Shown: in pieces, positions 45,439 to 54,924 of the stretch | Position numbering within the stretch: position 1 is the first letter of the stretch | How the letters are laid out: the number at the start of each line of letters is the position of its first letter | NCBI GenBank assembly: GCA_963727765.1 | Contig: CAVSGZ010000013.1 | Span: 124,001-188,000 of the forward strand | DNA: 64,000 nt | Reading direction: 5' to 3' | Source: FEN-299 sp963727765 | GTDB lineage: Bacteria > Acidobacteriota > Vicinamibacteria > Vicinamibacterales > Fen-181 | Translations under genes and position numbers: made by a program | Notes under the pieces: model-generated | What the model was told of the DNA's origin: nothing | Seen by the model: only the letters and a program-made list of their open reading frames with translations | The model's database searches: none

Positions 45439-47646
45439 TTACCGGACCATCAGCAGGTAGAGGCTCACGAACGCGAACACACCGAACAGCATCAGCAGCG
45501 CGTAGTTCTGGATCAGGCCGGTCTGCAGGCGCCGGAAGAAAAAGCTCGATTCCTGCACGATCGACCCGACCAGGTTCACCAGCCCGTCGACGATGTACTT
45601 GTCGAGGATGCCGGAGAACCACGAGGTGAAGATCGTCAGCCACCCCGACCCGTTGACGGCGCCGTCCACGACGTTGCGGTCGAACGCCCACAGGCCGTTG
45701 GCGCTCGCCATCGTGCCCTGGATGACCGTCGCGTCGTACAGCTCGTCCACGTAGTACTTGTTGGTCAGCACGCGGTGCGGCCCGGCGAGCCGCTGCTGGA
45801 GCATGGCGGCGATCTCCGGCTTCCGCACGTAGAACCGCCAGGCCACCGCGATGCCGAGGACGCCGATGAGGACCGACAGCCCCATCAGGCCCATCTCGCC
45901 GGCCCATGACAGCTCGGCCGCCTCGGATTCCGCCGGCGAGGACGCCGGCGCTACGAGGTGAGTTGCGGCACTGGCCTCCTGGCCGACGAGGGTGGCGGTC
46001 GCGTGCGCGGTAGCGCCGGCCTCCTGGCCGGCGGCAGCCGTCTGCGCCGGGTAGAAGCTCGGGCGCAGGAACTCCTCGATGGTGTTGCCGCCTCCCAGGG
46101 CCGCCGGCACGCCGACAAGTCCGGCCAGCGCCGCACCGACGGCCAGCGCGACGAGCACGTAGCTCATCGCCTTGGGAGCCTCATGTGGCCCGTGCCAGAC
46201 GCCGTGGCCGGTGTGTCCGTGTCCGCCCGTCTCCCACGCCGGGCCGCGGTAAGCCCCGGAGAAGGTCAGCGACATCAGGCGATACATGTAGAACGCGGTC
46301 ATCAGCGCGGCGAGCGCGCCGACGCCGTAGACGAACTTGTTCTTGAGGAACGCCTGCAGCAGGATCTCGTCCTTGCTGAAGAAGCCGGCGAACGGCGGAA
46401 TCCCGGCAATGGCGAGGGTGCCGATCAGCATCGTCCAGTAGGTGATCGGCATGTGCTTCTTCAGGCCGCCCATCTTGAGCATGTTCTGCTCGCCGGCCAT
46501 GGCGTGGATGACCGCGCCGCTGCCGAGGAAGAGGAGCGCCTTGAAGAAGGCGTGCGTCATCAGGTGGAACACGCCGGCGGCGAACGCGCCGACGCCCATC
46601 GCGACGAACATGTAGCCGAGCTGCGAGACCGTGGAGTAGGCGAGCACCCGCTTGATGTCGGTCTGCACGAGGCCGATCGTCGCGGCGAACAGCGCGGTGA
46701 GCACGCCGACAATGGCCACGATTTCCATCGTCATCGGCGCGTGCAGGAACAGCTGGCTGTTCCGGCCGACCATGTAGACGCCGGCCGTCACCATCGTGGC
46801 GGCGTGGATCAGCGCCGACACCGGCGTCGGGCCCTCCATCGCGTCGGGCAGCCAGACGTACAGCGGAATCTGCGCGCTCTTGCCCGTCGCGCCGACGAAC
46901 AGCAGCAGCGTGATGAGCGACAGGACACCGAATTGCGCCGTCTCGACCGGCATCGTCGAGGCCGCGGCGGCCACTGTCTTGAAGTCGAACGTGCCGAAGG
47001 TGACGAAGATCAGGAACACGCCGAGCAGGAAGCCCCAGTCGCCCACGCGGTTGGTGATGAACGCCTTCTTCCCCGCGTCCGACGCGCTCTTCTTCTCGTA
47101 CCAGTAGCCGATCAGCAGGTACGAGCAGAGGCCGACCCCCTCCCAGCCGACGAACATGACCAGGAAGTTGGCGCCCAGCACCAGCGTGAGCATGAAGAAG
47201 CAGAACAGGTTCAGGTAAGAGAAATAGCGTGCCACGCTCCCGCGCGGCTCGTCGTGCATGTAGGCGGTCGAGTAGACGTGGATCAGGAACCCGACGCCGG
47301 TGACCACCAGGATCATCAATGCCGACAGCGGGTCGAGCCGGAACGCCCACGGGATGTGGAGCGAGCCGATCCGGCCGCCGCTCATCGCCAGCGCCGTCGC
47401 CGGGATCCAGTCGAACAGCACGACGTCGTGGACCCGCGCCTCGGGCGACAGGCCGAGCAGCTGGGCGAAGGCCACGAGCGACAGGCCGAGCGCGAGCGCC
47501 ATCGTCGTGCACGCCACCAGCCCGGCCACCCGCTTGCTGAAGAAGCGGATGCCGACGATGCCGTTCACGGCCGCGCCCACGCCGGGCAGGAGTGGAATGA
47601 GCCAGATCAGGTCCATTGCAATGTTCGCCCAGACAGAGACAGCCAA
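45439..47646 (-). CDS. nuoL: NADH-quinone oxidoreductase subunit L
   Basis: 735 residues: the antiporter core with FVGWEGVGLCSYLLIGYWYEK and ALIHAATMVTAGVYMVGR, then a long C-terminal part with the amphipathic lateral helix and last TM. Between TM segments there is a His-rich stretch (HGHTGHGVWHGPH) and an Ala/Thr-rich insert of about 60 residues, so it is longer than E. coli NuoL (613). Confidence 0.95.
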   Translation of the reverse strand: MAVSVWANIAMDLIWLIPLLPGVGAAVNGIVGIRFFSKRVAGLVACTTMALALGLSLVAFAQLLGLSPEARVHDVVLFDWIPATALAMSGGRIGSLHIPWAFRLDPLSALMILVVTGVGFLIHVYSTAYMHDEPRGSVARYFSYLNLFCFFMLTLVLGANFLVMFVGWEGVGLCSYLLIGYWYEKKSASDAGKKAFITNRVGDWGFLLGVFLIFVTFGTFDFKTVAAAASTMPVETAQFGVLSLITLLLFVGATGKSAQIPLYVWLPDAMEGPTPVSALIHAATMVTAGVYMVGRNSQLFLHAPMTMEIVAIVGVLTALFAATIGLVQTDIKRVLAYSTVSQLGYMFVAMGVGAFAAGVFHLMTHAFFKALLFLGSGAVIHAMAGEQNMLKMGGLKKHMPITYWTMLIGTLAIAGIPPFAGFFSKDEILLQAFLKNKFVYGVGALAALMTAFYMYRLMSLTFSGAYRGPAWETGGHGHTGHGVWHGPHEAPKAMSYVLVALAVGAALAGLVGVPAALGGGNTIEEFLRPSFYPAQTAAAGQEAGATAHATATLVGQEASAATHLVAPASSPAESEAAELSWAGEMGLMGLSVLIGVLGIAVAWRFYVRKPEIAAMLQQRLAGPHRVLTNKYYVDELYDATVIQGTMASANGLWAFDRNVVDGAVNGSGWLTIFTSWFSGILDKYIVDGLVNLVGSIVQESSFFFRRLQTGLIQNYALLMLFGVFAFVSLYLLMVR

Positions 47647-47659
47647 CCCGCCAGATCCC

Positions 47660-47968
47660 CTACCACCGCATGATGCTCATCTCGTCGATGTTCACCGTTT
47701 CCTTGTTCCGGTAGAACGCGAGGATGATGCCCAGGCCGACGGCGGCCTCCGCCGCGGCGACGCACACGATGAACACGACGAACACCTGGCCGACCGCGTT
47801 CTGCCAGAGGTTCGAGAACGCCACGAGGTTGATGTTGACCGCGTTGAGCATCAGCTCGATCGACATCAGGATCACGATGATGTTGCGCCGGAACATGACG
47901 CCGACGACGCCGATGATGAACAGCGCCGCCGACAGCACCACGTAGTGAAGCGGGGTAATCGGAATCAT
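47660..47968 (-). CDS. nuoK: NADH-quinone oxidoreductase subunit K
   Basis: 102 residues from ATG 47968, three TM segments. Glu in SIELMLNAVNIN and in CVAAAEAAVGLG are the conserved proton-path residues. It starts 11 bp after nuoJ. Confidence 0.96.
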   Translation of the reverse strand: MIPITPLHYVVLSAALFIIGVVGVMFRRNIIVILMSIELMLNAVNINLVAFSNLWQNAVGQVFVVFIVCVAAAEAAVGLGIILAFYRNKETVNIDEMSIMRW

Positions 47969-47979
47969 ACGGCCAGCCC

Positions 47980-48489
47980 CTAGAGTTCCCGCCGCGCCAG
48001 CACGATGGCCCCCACCATCGCCACCAGCAGCAGCATCGACGCCAGCTCGAACGGCACCAGGTAGTCCTGGTAGAGCGCCGTCCCGATGAGCGCCACGTTG
48101 TCGGCCCCCATCGCCCGGGCGGGCGCCAGGCCCGCCGCCGGCGACACGTACTTGTAGACGACGATCGCCAAGAGCTCGGCCAGCACGACGAGCGCGCAGA
48201 TGACGCCGAGCCGCCCGCGCCGCCGCCGGTCCTGGTGCGCCTCCGTCGGCCGCTTGAGGTCCACCAGCATGACGACGAACAGGTAGAGGACGACGATGCC
48301 GCCGGCGTAGACGACCACCTGGATGACCGCGAGAAACTGCGCGCCCTGGAGCACGTACAGCGCCGCGATGCACAGGAAGTCGGCCACCAGGAACAGGATG
48401 CTGTGCACCGTGTTCCGGGCCGTCACGACGAGCACGCCGAACCCCAGGATCAGCGCGGCGAGCGTGTAGAACGCGACTTCTTGACCCAT
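47980..48489 (-). CDS. nuoJ: NADH-quinone oxidoreductase subunit J
   Basis: 169 residues from ATG 48489, five TM segments with the conserved QFLAVIQVVVYAGGIVVLYLFVVML and the final helix LLLVAMVGAIVLARREL. It follows nuoH by only 17 bp; nuoI, which normally lies here, is absent. Confidence 0.95.
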   Translation of the reverse strand: MGQEVAFYTLAALILGFGVLVVTARNTVHSILFLVADFLCIAALYVLQGAQFLAVIQVVVYAGGIVVLYLFVVMLVDLKRPTEAHQDRRRRGRLGVICALVVLAELLAIVVYKYVSPAAGLAPARAMGADNVALIGTALYQDYLVPFELASMLLLVAMVGAIVLARREL

Positions 48490-48506
48490 AGCCTCACAGC
48501 CATCTG

Positions 48507-49532
48507 CTAGTAACTCAGCATCACTTTCACGGCCGCCGTCACGAGGATGTTCGCGATGGCGAGCGGGATCAGGAACTTCCAGCCGAGCCGCATCAGCTGG
48601 TCGTACCGGTAGCGCGGCAGCGTCGCACGAATCCACAGGAACACGTAGAGCAGGAGGAACGTCTTGACGACGAACCACATCCAGCCCGGCACGTAGCCGA
48701 GAAACTTCAGGAACGCCACGTTCGAGAACGGCGCCAGCCATCCCCCGAAGAAGAGCGTCGTCGCCACGGCCGAGACGACGATCATGTTGGCGTACTCGGC
48801 CAGGAAGAACAGGGCGAAGCGCATGCCGCTGTACTCGGTGTGGAAGCCCGCCACCAGCTCCTGCTCCGCCTCGGGCAGGTCGAACGGCGACCGGTTGGTC
48901 TCGGCCAGCCCGCCGACGAAGTAGATGAAGAGCGAGATCGGCTGCACGAAGGCGAACCACACGCCGTTGGCCCGCTGGGCCTCCACGATCTTGACCATGC
49001 TCAGGCTGCCCGACGCGAGGATCACACTCACGAAGGTCAGCGTCACCGCGACTTCGTAGCTGATGAGCTGCGCCGACGCCCGCAGGCCGCCGAGCAGCGG
49101 GTACTTCGAGTTCGACGACCAGCCGGCGAGGATGATGCCGTAGACGCCGATCGACGCGACCGCCACGATGTAGAGCAAGCCGACGTTGATGTCGGCGACG
49201 TAGAGCGGCACCGGCTTGCCGAAGATGCTGACCTTGTCCCCGAACGGGATGACCGCGAAGGCGATGATGGCCGGCACGAGCACGATGATCGGCGCGAGCG
49301 TGAAGACCGCCCTGTCGACCCGGACCGGCGTCAGGTCCTCCTTGATGAACAGCTTCAGGACGTCGGCGATCGGCTGCAGCACGCCGTGCGGCCCGACGCG
49401 GTACGGCCCGAGACGCACCTGGACCCAGGCCTGGACCTTGCGCTCGAGCAGCACCAGGTACATCACCGTGACCAGCACCCCGGTGAGAACGATGACGATC
49501 TTGATGAGCGGAATGACGAGCAGGTCAATCAT
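48507..49532 (-). CDS. nuoH: NADH-quinone oxidoreductase subunit H
   Basis: 341 residues from ATG 49532. ERKVQAWVQVRLGPYRVGPHG and ETNRSPFDLPEAEQELVAGFHTEYSG (quinone-cavity loop) are typical; eight TM segments. It follows nuoD directly; nuoE, nuoF and nuoG are absent from this place. Confidence 0.97.
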   Translation of the reverse strand: MIDLLVIPLIKIVIVLTGVLVTVMYLVLLERKVQAWVQVRLGPYRVGPHGVLQPIADVLKLFIKEDLTPVRVDRAVFTLAPIIVLVPAIIAFAVIPFGDKVSIFGKPVPLYVADINVGLLYIVAVASIGVYGIILAGWSSNSKYPLLGGLRASAQLISYEVAVTLTFVSVILASGSLSMVKIVEAQRANGVWFAFVQPISLFIYFVGGLAETNRSPFDLPEAEQELVAGFHTEYSGMRFALFFLAEYANMIVVSAVATTLFFGGWLAPFSNVAFLKFLGYVPGWMWFVVKTFLLLYVFLWIRATLPRYRYDQLMRLGWKFLIPLAIANILVTAAVKVMLSY

Positions 49533-49557
49533 GCAACTTCCGTCGGCCGACAGCCGG

Positions 49558-50682
49558 TTACCTGTCCACTTCTCCCAGCACGATGTCGATCGTGCCGATG
49601 ATCGCGATGACATCCGCCACCAGGTGGCCGCGCACCAGCCGGGGCAGGGCCTGCAGGTTGCAGAACGACGGCGGTCGCACGCGCAGCCGGTACGGGCTGG
49701 TCGACTTGCCGTCGCTCGCGATGAAGAACCCGATCTCGCCCTTCGGCGACTCGTTGGCGTGGTACGTCTCGCCGGCCGGCGGCTTGATGAGGCGGGGTAC
49801 CTTGCCGATGACCGGCCCTTCCGGCAGCCCGCCGATGGCCTGGCGGATGATCCGCACCGACTGCCGCATCTCCTCGAGCCGCACCAGGTACCTGTCGTAG
49901 GTGTCGCCGCGCGAGCCGATCGGCACGTCGAACTCCATCTCGGCGTAAGCGGCGTAGGGTTCGTCCTTGCGCACGTCGCGCGCCACGCCCGAGCCGCGCA
50001 GCGGCGGCCCGCACAACCCAACCGCCGCGGCGTCCGCCGCCGAGATCACGCCGATGTTGCGCGTCCGCGCCAGCCAGATCCGGTTCTGGGTGAGCAGCGT
50101 CTCGTACTCCTCGAGCTTCTCGAGCTGGATCGCGCAGAACTGGAGCACCTTCTTGTCCCAGCCCGGCGGCAGATCCTGCGGCAGTCCGCCGATCCGCATC
50201 GAGTTATAGGTCAGCCGCGCCCCGCAATACTCCTCGAACAGGTCGAGGATCAGCTCCCGCTCGCGGAGGCAGTAGAGGAAGACGGTGACCGCGCCGATGT
50301 CCATCGCGTGGCTGCCGAGCCAGACGAGGTGGCTCGCCAGCCGCTGAAGCTCCGAGAGGATCGTGCGGATGTAGCGCGCGCGGCGCGGCACCTCGATCGA
50401 CATGAGCTTCTCGACCGTCTCGACGTAGGCCAGGTTCGCCGCCGCCGAGGCCACGTAGTCCAGCCGGTCGGTCAGCAGCACGATCTGCGTCCAGTCGCGG
50501 TTCTCGCTGAGCTTCTCGACTCCCCGGTGGAGGTAGCCGATGACCACGTCCGCATCGACGACCTTCTCGCCATCCAGCTTGAGGACCACCCGCAGCACCC
50601 CGTGCGTGGCCGGGTGCTGCGGCCCCATGTTGATGACGAGCTCGTCGGTGTCGAACATCGGGCGGGCGACGTCCGGTTCCAT
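49558..50682 (-). CDS. nuoD: NADH-quinone oxidoreductase subunit D
   Basis: 374 residues. MGPQHPATHGVLRVVLKLDGE at the start holds the quinone-binding His; IGYLHRGVEKL, LPPGWDKKV and GSRGDTYDRYLVR follow. The C-terminus VIAIIGTIDIVLGEVDR is standard. It starts at the nuoC stop. Confidence 0.97.
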   Translation of the reverse strand: MEPDVARPMFDTDELVINMGPQHPATHGVLRVVLKLDGEKVVDADVVIGYLHRGVEKLSENRDWTQIVLLTDRLDYVASAAANLAYVETVEKLMSIEVPRRARYIRTILSELQRLASHLVWLGSHAMDIGAVTVFLYCLRERELILDLFEEYCGARLTYNSMRIGGLPQDLPPGWDKKVLQFCAIQLEKLEEYETLLTQNRIWLARTRNIGVISAADAAAVGLCGPPLRGSGVARDVRKDEPYAAYAEMEFDVPIGSRGDTYDRYLVRLEEMRQSVRIIRQAIGGLPEGPVIGKVPRLIKPPAGETYHANESPKGEIGFFIASDGKSTSPYRLRVRPPSFCNLQALPRLVRGHLVADVIAIIGTIDIVLGEVDR

Positions 50683-51366
50683 TTACTCGGTCTCCGCTTC
50701 GTTGAACGACTGCCGCACCTTCAACCACTCCTGCGGGCTCTCGAGGATCAGCTCGCCCGGCCCCTCGAGCGGGTAGTCCTTGCGCTGCGGGTGCCCCTGC
50801 CACTCCTCCGGCATCAGGATCCGCCGCAGGTCCGGGTGGCCGTCGAACCGGATCCCGAACATGTCCCAGGCCTCGCGCTCGAGCCAGTTGGCCGCCGCCC
50901 AGATGCCCGCGACCGACGGCACGGCGTCGCCGTCGGCGACGCGGGTCTTCACCCGCACGCGCATCCGGCGGCCGGTCGAATACAGGCAGTAGACGACATC
51001 GAACCGCTCGCCGGGCCGCGTCAGCCAGTCCACCGCGGTCACGTCCGAGCAGTAGTCGAACGCGGTCCCCGAGTTGTCCCGCATGTAGCGGGCGACCTCG
51101 AGCAGCCGGGCCGGCGCGACGATCACGGTCCAGTCGCCGACCCAGTAGCTCACCTGCGTGACGGCGCCCGGCAGCGCGTCCTGGAGCGCACGGATGTAGT
51201 CGGGAACCGGCAGGTCGGCGGGCGGCGGCGGGTCGGGAGGCCCGGGCGGCGCCGGCGGGGCTTTCTCGACCTTCGGGGCGGCAGCCGCGGGCTTGGGCGC
51301 GGCGGCCGCGGGTGGCGGGACCGCGGGCGTCGTGCCTGCTGGATCGGTCTTCTCGGTGTCAGCCAT
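50683..51366 (-). CDS. nuoC: NADH-quinone oxidoreductase subunit C, with Pro/Ala-rich N-terminal extension
   Basis: 227 residues. The first 50 are almost only Pro, Ala and Lys. The NuoC core follows, with LEREAWDMFGIRFDGHPDLRR and QRKDYPLEG. It supports NuoD in the quinone module. It lies 54 bp after nuoA; nuoB, normally between them, is missing. Confidence 0.95.
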   Translation of the reverse strand: MADTEKTDPAGTTPAVPPPAAAAPKPAAAAPKVEKAPPAPPGPPDPPPPADLPVPDYIRALQDALPGAVTQVSYWVGDWTVIVAPARLLEVARYMRDNSGTAFDYCSDVTAVDWLTRPGERFDVVYCLYSTGRRMRVRVKTRVADGDAVPSVAGIWAAANWLEREAWDMFGIRFDGHPDLRRILMPEEWQGHPQRKDYPLEGPGELILESPQEWLKVRQSFNEAETE

Positions 51367-51420
51367 TGAAGTCGCTTCGTGCTAAGGCGGCGAGCGCGCT
51401 GCCGAGTCTCGCCACGCGGG

Positions 51421-51777
51421 TCACGCCCACTCGAGCGCGCCCTGCTTCCAGGCGTAGGCGTAGCCGATGATGAGGATGAAGAGGAAGACGATCATCTCCA
51501 CCAGGCCGAACAGCTTCAACCGGTGCATGATGACCGCCCACGGGAACATGAACACCGTTTCCACGTCGAAGACGACGAACAGCATCGCGATGATGTAGTA
51601 CCGGATGCTGTACCGGTCGCGCGCGTCGCCCCGCGTCTCGATGCCGCACTCGTACGGCTCGAGCTTGATCTTGCTGTACCGCTCGGGCCGGATCAGCCAG
51701 GCGAGCAGGAGCGCCACGATGGAGAACCCGATGGCCACCACCAGGAACAGGACGACGGGGATGTAAGCTTCGAGCAT
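51421..51777 (-). CDS. nuoA: NADH-quinone oxidoreductase subunit A
   Basis: 118 residues from ATG 51777, three TM segments. KLEPYECGIE and FVVFDVETVFMFPWA are the conserved loop motifs around quinone access. First gene of the operon, with a leader of about 205 nt behind a strong promoter. Confidence 0.96.
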   Translation of the reverse strand: MLEAYIPVVLFLVVAIGFSIVALLLAWLIRPERYSKIKLEPYECGIETRGDARDRYSIRYYIIAMLFVVFDVETVFMFPWAVIMHRLKLFGLVEMIVFLFILIIGYAYAWKQGALEWA

Positions 51778-51886
51778 GGTCCAGCGCCAGCGCAAGTTAT
51801 GGAACGAAGCTGAACTCGTGTCTTGGGAGGCACGCTGCGCCCGCAGCGACTGTCTCCGCGCTGCAGCCGGGATCAGGCCCCCGGTG

Positions 51887-51911
51887 GTGCGAAGGGCCCT
51901 CGCCTTCGCAC
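51887..51911 (-). promoter_or_regulatory. Hairpin in the nuo leader
   Basis: GTGCGAAGG and CCTTCGCAC form a perfect nine-pair stem with a seven-base loop inside the predicted 5' leader. No T-run follows, so a simple attenuator is not shown. The 385-bp region between nuoA and the VWA gene otherwise holds only the two promoters. Confidence 0.4.
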
Positions 51912-51987
51912 GGCACCGCCCGGGTACCCACTCCACGACCGCGAGACACACGAGGGCAGCAGCGTGATCGAAAGATGATCTCGGGTG

Positions 51988-52016
51988 TTTATAGCATGGC
52001 CCCCTGGGGGTGTCAA
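51988..52016 (-). promoter_or_regulatory. Promoter of the nuo operon
   Basis: TTGACA (52016-52011), 17 bp, TATAAA (51993-51988) on the minus strand. Transcription would start near 51981. Confidence 0.82.
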
Positions 52017-52095
52017 GAAACGGCGCACGCCTTTCAGACCGACTTCTGTAGCCGCAAGTAATTGAATATCAATGGGTTTTGGCCTGTCACCCGCC

Positions 52096-52124
52096 TTGAC
52101 CCCTCCGGGCCCCGGTCCTATACT
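52096..52124 (+). promoter_or_regulatory. Promoter of the VWA-ccsA-hem operon
   Basis: TTGACC (52096-52101), 17 bp, TATACT (52119-52124); ATG follows 39 bp downstream at 52163. It is divergent from the nuo promoter, 80 bp away. Confidence 0.78.
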
Positions 52125-52162
52125 GAACGTGATCGACCAGTGCCAGCCTAGCGGAGAAGCCC

Positions 52163-53095
52163 ATGTCAAACCCTGCGCGTTTGCCACGGTTCGTGCGCCC
52201 GTTCGCGGTGCTCGCGGTCGGCTCCCTCTGCGGTGTCGTGGCGGCGGCCCTCGCGCCGTCGCTGGCCGCGCAGGATCGAGCCGCCCGGTCGACCGACCGC
52301 GGGATGTTCGTGAGCGTGGTCGACAAGGACGGCACGCCGGCCGTCGGCCTGACCGCCGCCGACTTCTCGGTTCGCGAGGACGGCGTCGTCCGCGAGGTCG
52401 TCCGGGCCGAGAAGGCGACCGAACCAATCACGCTCGCCGTGCTCGTCGACACGTCCCAGGCCGCGACGCGCTCCATCCCCGATGTCAGGCGGGCCCTCGC
52501 GGGCTTCGTCACGCGAGTGGCGGTCCGCAACCGGGTGGCCATCATCGGGTTCGGTGAACGCCCCACGGTCCTGACCGACTACACGCGCGACGGGTCGCGG
52601 CTCGAGAAGGGCGTCAACCAGATCTTCCCCAACGCGGGCAGCGGATCCTATCTGCTGCAGGCCGTCGAGGAGACCTGCGACAAGCTGGCCAAGCAGGACT
52701 TCGATCGCGCGGTCATCGTGGCCATCACGGCCGGCGGGCCGGAGTTCAGCGATCGCAACTACCTGGAGGTCGCCTCGGTCGTCCGGAAGTCGGGCGCCAC
52801 CTTCGATGCGTTCGTCTTCAACGTCGAGCGGCCGAACCTCGCCGACTCCGGGCAGCGCGAGCGCGAGATGTTCATCGACGCGGCCACCAGCGCCAGCGGA
52901 GGCCAACGTGTGCTGCTGCTGAGCAGCATGGGCATCGACGGCGCGCTCGCGCGGTTGGCTGACGAGCTCGCGAACCAGTACCGGATCACGTACGGGCGGC
53001 CCGCGAGCATGGTCCCTCCGCAGAAGATCGAAGTCACCGTCCGGCGTCTTGGGCTGACGGCCAGGGGGACGCCGATTCTCGTCAGGTCGCGATGA
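52163..53095 (+). CDS. Secreted VWA-domain protein (acidobacterial VWFA-related family), first copy
   Basis: 310 residues. Signal peptide 1-36 (ending SLAAQ), an N-terminal strand domain (FVSVVDKDGTPAVGLTAADFSVREDG) and a von Willebrand A domain from about 90. The metal site reads DTSQA (96-100) instead of DxSxS, so metal binding may be lost. The family is greatly expanded in Acidobacteriota. Role unknown; location periplasmic or extracellular. The stop overlaps the next start (ATGA). Confidence 0.85.
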   Translation: MSNPARLPRFVRPFAVLAVGSLCGVVAAALAPSLAAQDRAARSTDRGMFVSVVDKDGTPAVGLTAADFSVREDGVVREVVRAEKATEPITLAVLVDTSQAATRSIPDVRRALAGFVTRVAVRNRVAIIGFGERPTVLTDYTRDGSRLEKGVNQIFPNAGSGSYLLQAVEETCDKLAKQDFDRAVIVAITAGGPEFSDRNYLEVASVVRKSGATFDAFVFNVERPNLADSGQREREMFIDAATSASGGQRVLLLSSMGIDGALARLADELANQYRITYGRPASMVPPQKIEVTVRRLGLTARGTPILVRSR

Positions 53096-54078
53096 GCGTG
53101 GCCGGCCCGGTCGGGTGGATGCGCGCCGGCGCCGCCGCCGCTGCCCTCGTCTCGGCGTGGGGGATGCCCGGCAGCCGACCGCTGCGCGCCGGGGCGGCGA
53201 TCACCGCCCCCACGACCCGCGCACCCCAGGTGCCCGCGTTCCGCGCGGGCATCGATCTCGTCTCGCTCGCCGTCACGGTGACCGACCCGGCCGGTCGCTA
53301 CGTGACAGACCTGGCTCCCGGCCAGTTCCAAGTGCTCGAGGACGGGGTCCTGCAGAGCGTCTCCTACTTCGACCGCGCCAGCGGACCGATCGCCCTCGCG
53401 CTGCTGCTCGACACCAGCGCCAGCATGAAGGATCGGATGGCCACGGCGCAGAACGCCGCCGTGGGCTTCGCGCGCCGGCTGCATCCGGGCGATATCGCCG
53501 AGCTCGTCGGCTTCGATCGCGATGTGCGAATCCTCCAGGGCTTCACCGGCGACCAGGCGGCGCTCGAACGGGCTATCCGCTCGACGACGGCGGAGGGGTC
53601 GACGTCGTTGTACAATGCGGTCTACGTTTCCCTGCGGGAGTTGAAGAAGAACCGGGCCACCAGCGAGCAGGACGTCCGTCGCCAGGCCATCGTCGTTTTC
53701 ACGGACGGCGAGGACACGTCGAGCCTGGTCGACTACGACGAGGTGCTCGATCTCGCCCGTCGGTCGGAAACCGCCATTTACGCGATCGGGTTGCGGCCGA
53801 GCGTCGATTCCGGCAGCAAGGCGTACCGGGAGGCGGATTTCGTCCTGCGCCAACTGGCCCAGGACACCGGAGGCCGCGCCTTCTTCCCCACTCGCATCGA
53901 GGATCTGGCCGGGGTGTACACCCAGATTGCGGACGAATTGGCCAGCCAGTACGTTCTCGGATATATCTCGAAGAACCCGAAGCGCGACGGCGCTTGGCGA
54001 CGGATCGTGGTGCGGGTCGACCGGCCTGCCGCGGTCGCGCGGACGAGGCAGGGGTATTTCGGCCCCCGGGGGAAATGA
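53092..54078 (+). CDS. Secreted VWA-domain protein (acidobacterial VWFA-related family), second copy
   Basis: 328 residues. N-terminal signal/TM region, the strand domain (VTVTDPAGRYVTDLAPGQFQ) and a VWA domain with an intact metal site DTSAS (107-111) and FTDGEDTS. The end QYVLGYISKNPKRDGAWRRI is typical of the family. It is a paralog of the preceding gene and overlaps ccsA (ATGA). Confidence 0.88.
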   Translation: MSVAGPVGWMRAGAAAAALVSAWGMPGSRPLRAGAAITAPTTRAPQVPAFRAGIDLVSLAVTVTDPAGRYVTDLAPGQFQVLEDGVLQSVSYFDRASGPIALALLLDTSASMKDRMATAQNAAVGFARRLHPGDIAELVGFDRDVRILQGFTGDQAALERAIRSTTAEGSTSLYNAVYVSLRELKKNRATSEQDVRRQAIVVFTDGEDTSSLVDYDEVLDLARRSETAIYAIGLRPSVDSGSKAYREADFVLRQLAQDTGGRAFFPTRIEDLAGVYTQIADELASQYVLGYISKNPKRDGAWRRIVVRVDRPAAVARTRQGYFGPRGK

Positions 54079-54914
54079 GGCTCAGCGTGAACGCAATCCC
54101 TCTTCTGCTGTATCTGGCGGCCGGCGTGCTCTACGCCTTCCACTTTGCGACGCGCGACGCGGCGACGGGACGGGCGGGGACAGCCATCCTGACGCTCGGC
54201 GCCGTGGCGCATAGCTTCGTCACCGGCATGCAAACACAGGCCGCCGGCCACGTCCCGATCGCCGGGATCGCCCAGGCGATCTCGGTGTTCGTCCTGCTGC
54301 TCGCCCTGGCGTACCTCTACATGGAGATGACCACCGCCGAGCGCGCGCTGGGTGTCTTCATCGCGCCGCTGCTCGTGGTGCTCCAGGGGCTTCGCGTCGT
54401 GAGCCCGGTGGTCGAGAAGCGCGCGGCGATTCTCGAGAGCCCCTGGTTTGGCGTGCACGTCGCGTCGCTGCTGTTCGCCTACGCCTGCCTGGCGCTGGCC
54501 TTCGTCGTTGGCCTCACCTACGTGCTGCTCTTCAAGGAGATCAAGGCCAAGCACCTCGGCTTTTTCTACAAGCGGCTGCCGCCGCTCGAGTCGCTCGACC
54601 TGATGAACGCGCGCACGATCGTGCTCGGCTGGATCTTCCTGACCATCGGCATCGTCGTCGGCGTGATCTGGACCATCCAGGCCAAGCAGGGGCCCAACGT
54701 CGACCCGCGCATCCAGGCGATGACGCTCGCCGACCCGAAGATCCTGGGGTCGGCGGTCAGCTGGGCCATCTACACGTTCGCGCTCTACGCCAGGAGCCGG
54801 GGATTCGGCGGCAAGCGCGCCGCGTACATCTCGGTGATTGGGTTCGCCATCGTGCTCTTCAACTTCGTGCCGATCGGCTACTTCCTGACCCGCAGCCACA
54901 ATTTCGGAGGGTGA
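54075..54914 (+). CDS. Cytochrome c assembly protein of the CcsA/HemX family
   Basis: 279 residues from ATG 54075, eight TM segments. The family shows HVASLLFAYACLALAF and the SAVSWAIYTFALYAR region with the conserved aromatic/His positions. As HemX it sits before hemA in many genomes and controls or supports heme supply; as CcsA it handles heme for cytochrome c. It overlaps the VWA gene and precedes hemA by 10 bp. Confidence 0.88.
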   Translation: MRLSVNAIPLLLYLAAGVLYAFHFATRDAATGRAGTAILTLGAVAHSFVTGMQTQAAGHVPIAGIAQAISVFVLLLALAYLYMEMTTAERALGVFIAPLLVVLQGLRVVSPVVEKRAAILESPWFGVHVASLLFAYACLALAFVVGLTYVLLFKEIKAKHLGFFYKRLPPLESLDLMNARTIVLGWIFLTIGIVVGVIWTIQAKQGPNVDPRIQAMTLADPKILGSAVSWAIYTFALYARSRGFGGKRAAYISVIGFAIVLFNFVPIGYFLTRSHNFGG

Positions 54915-54924
54915 GGACGCCGGC

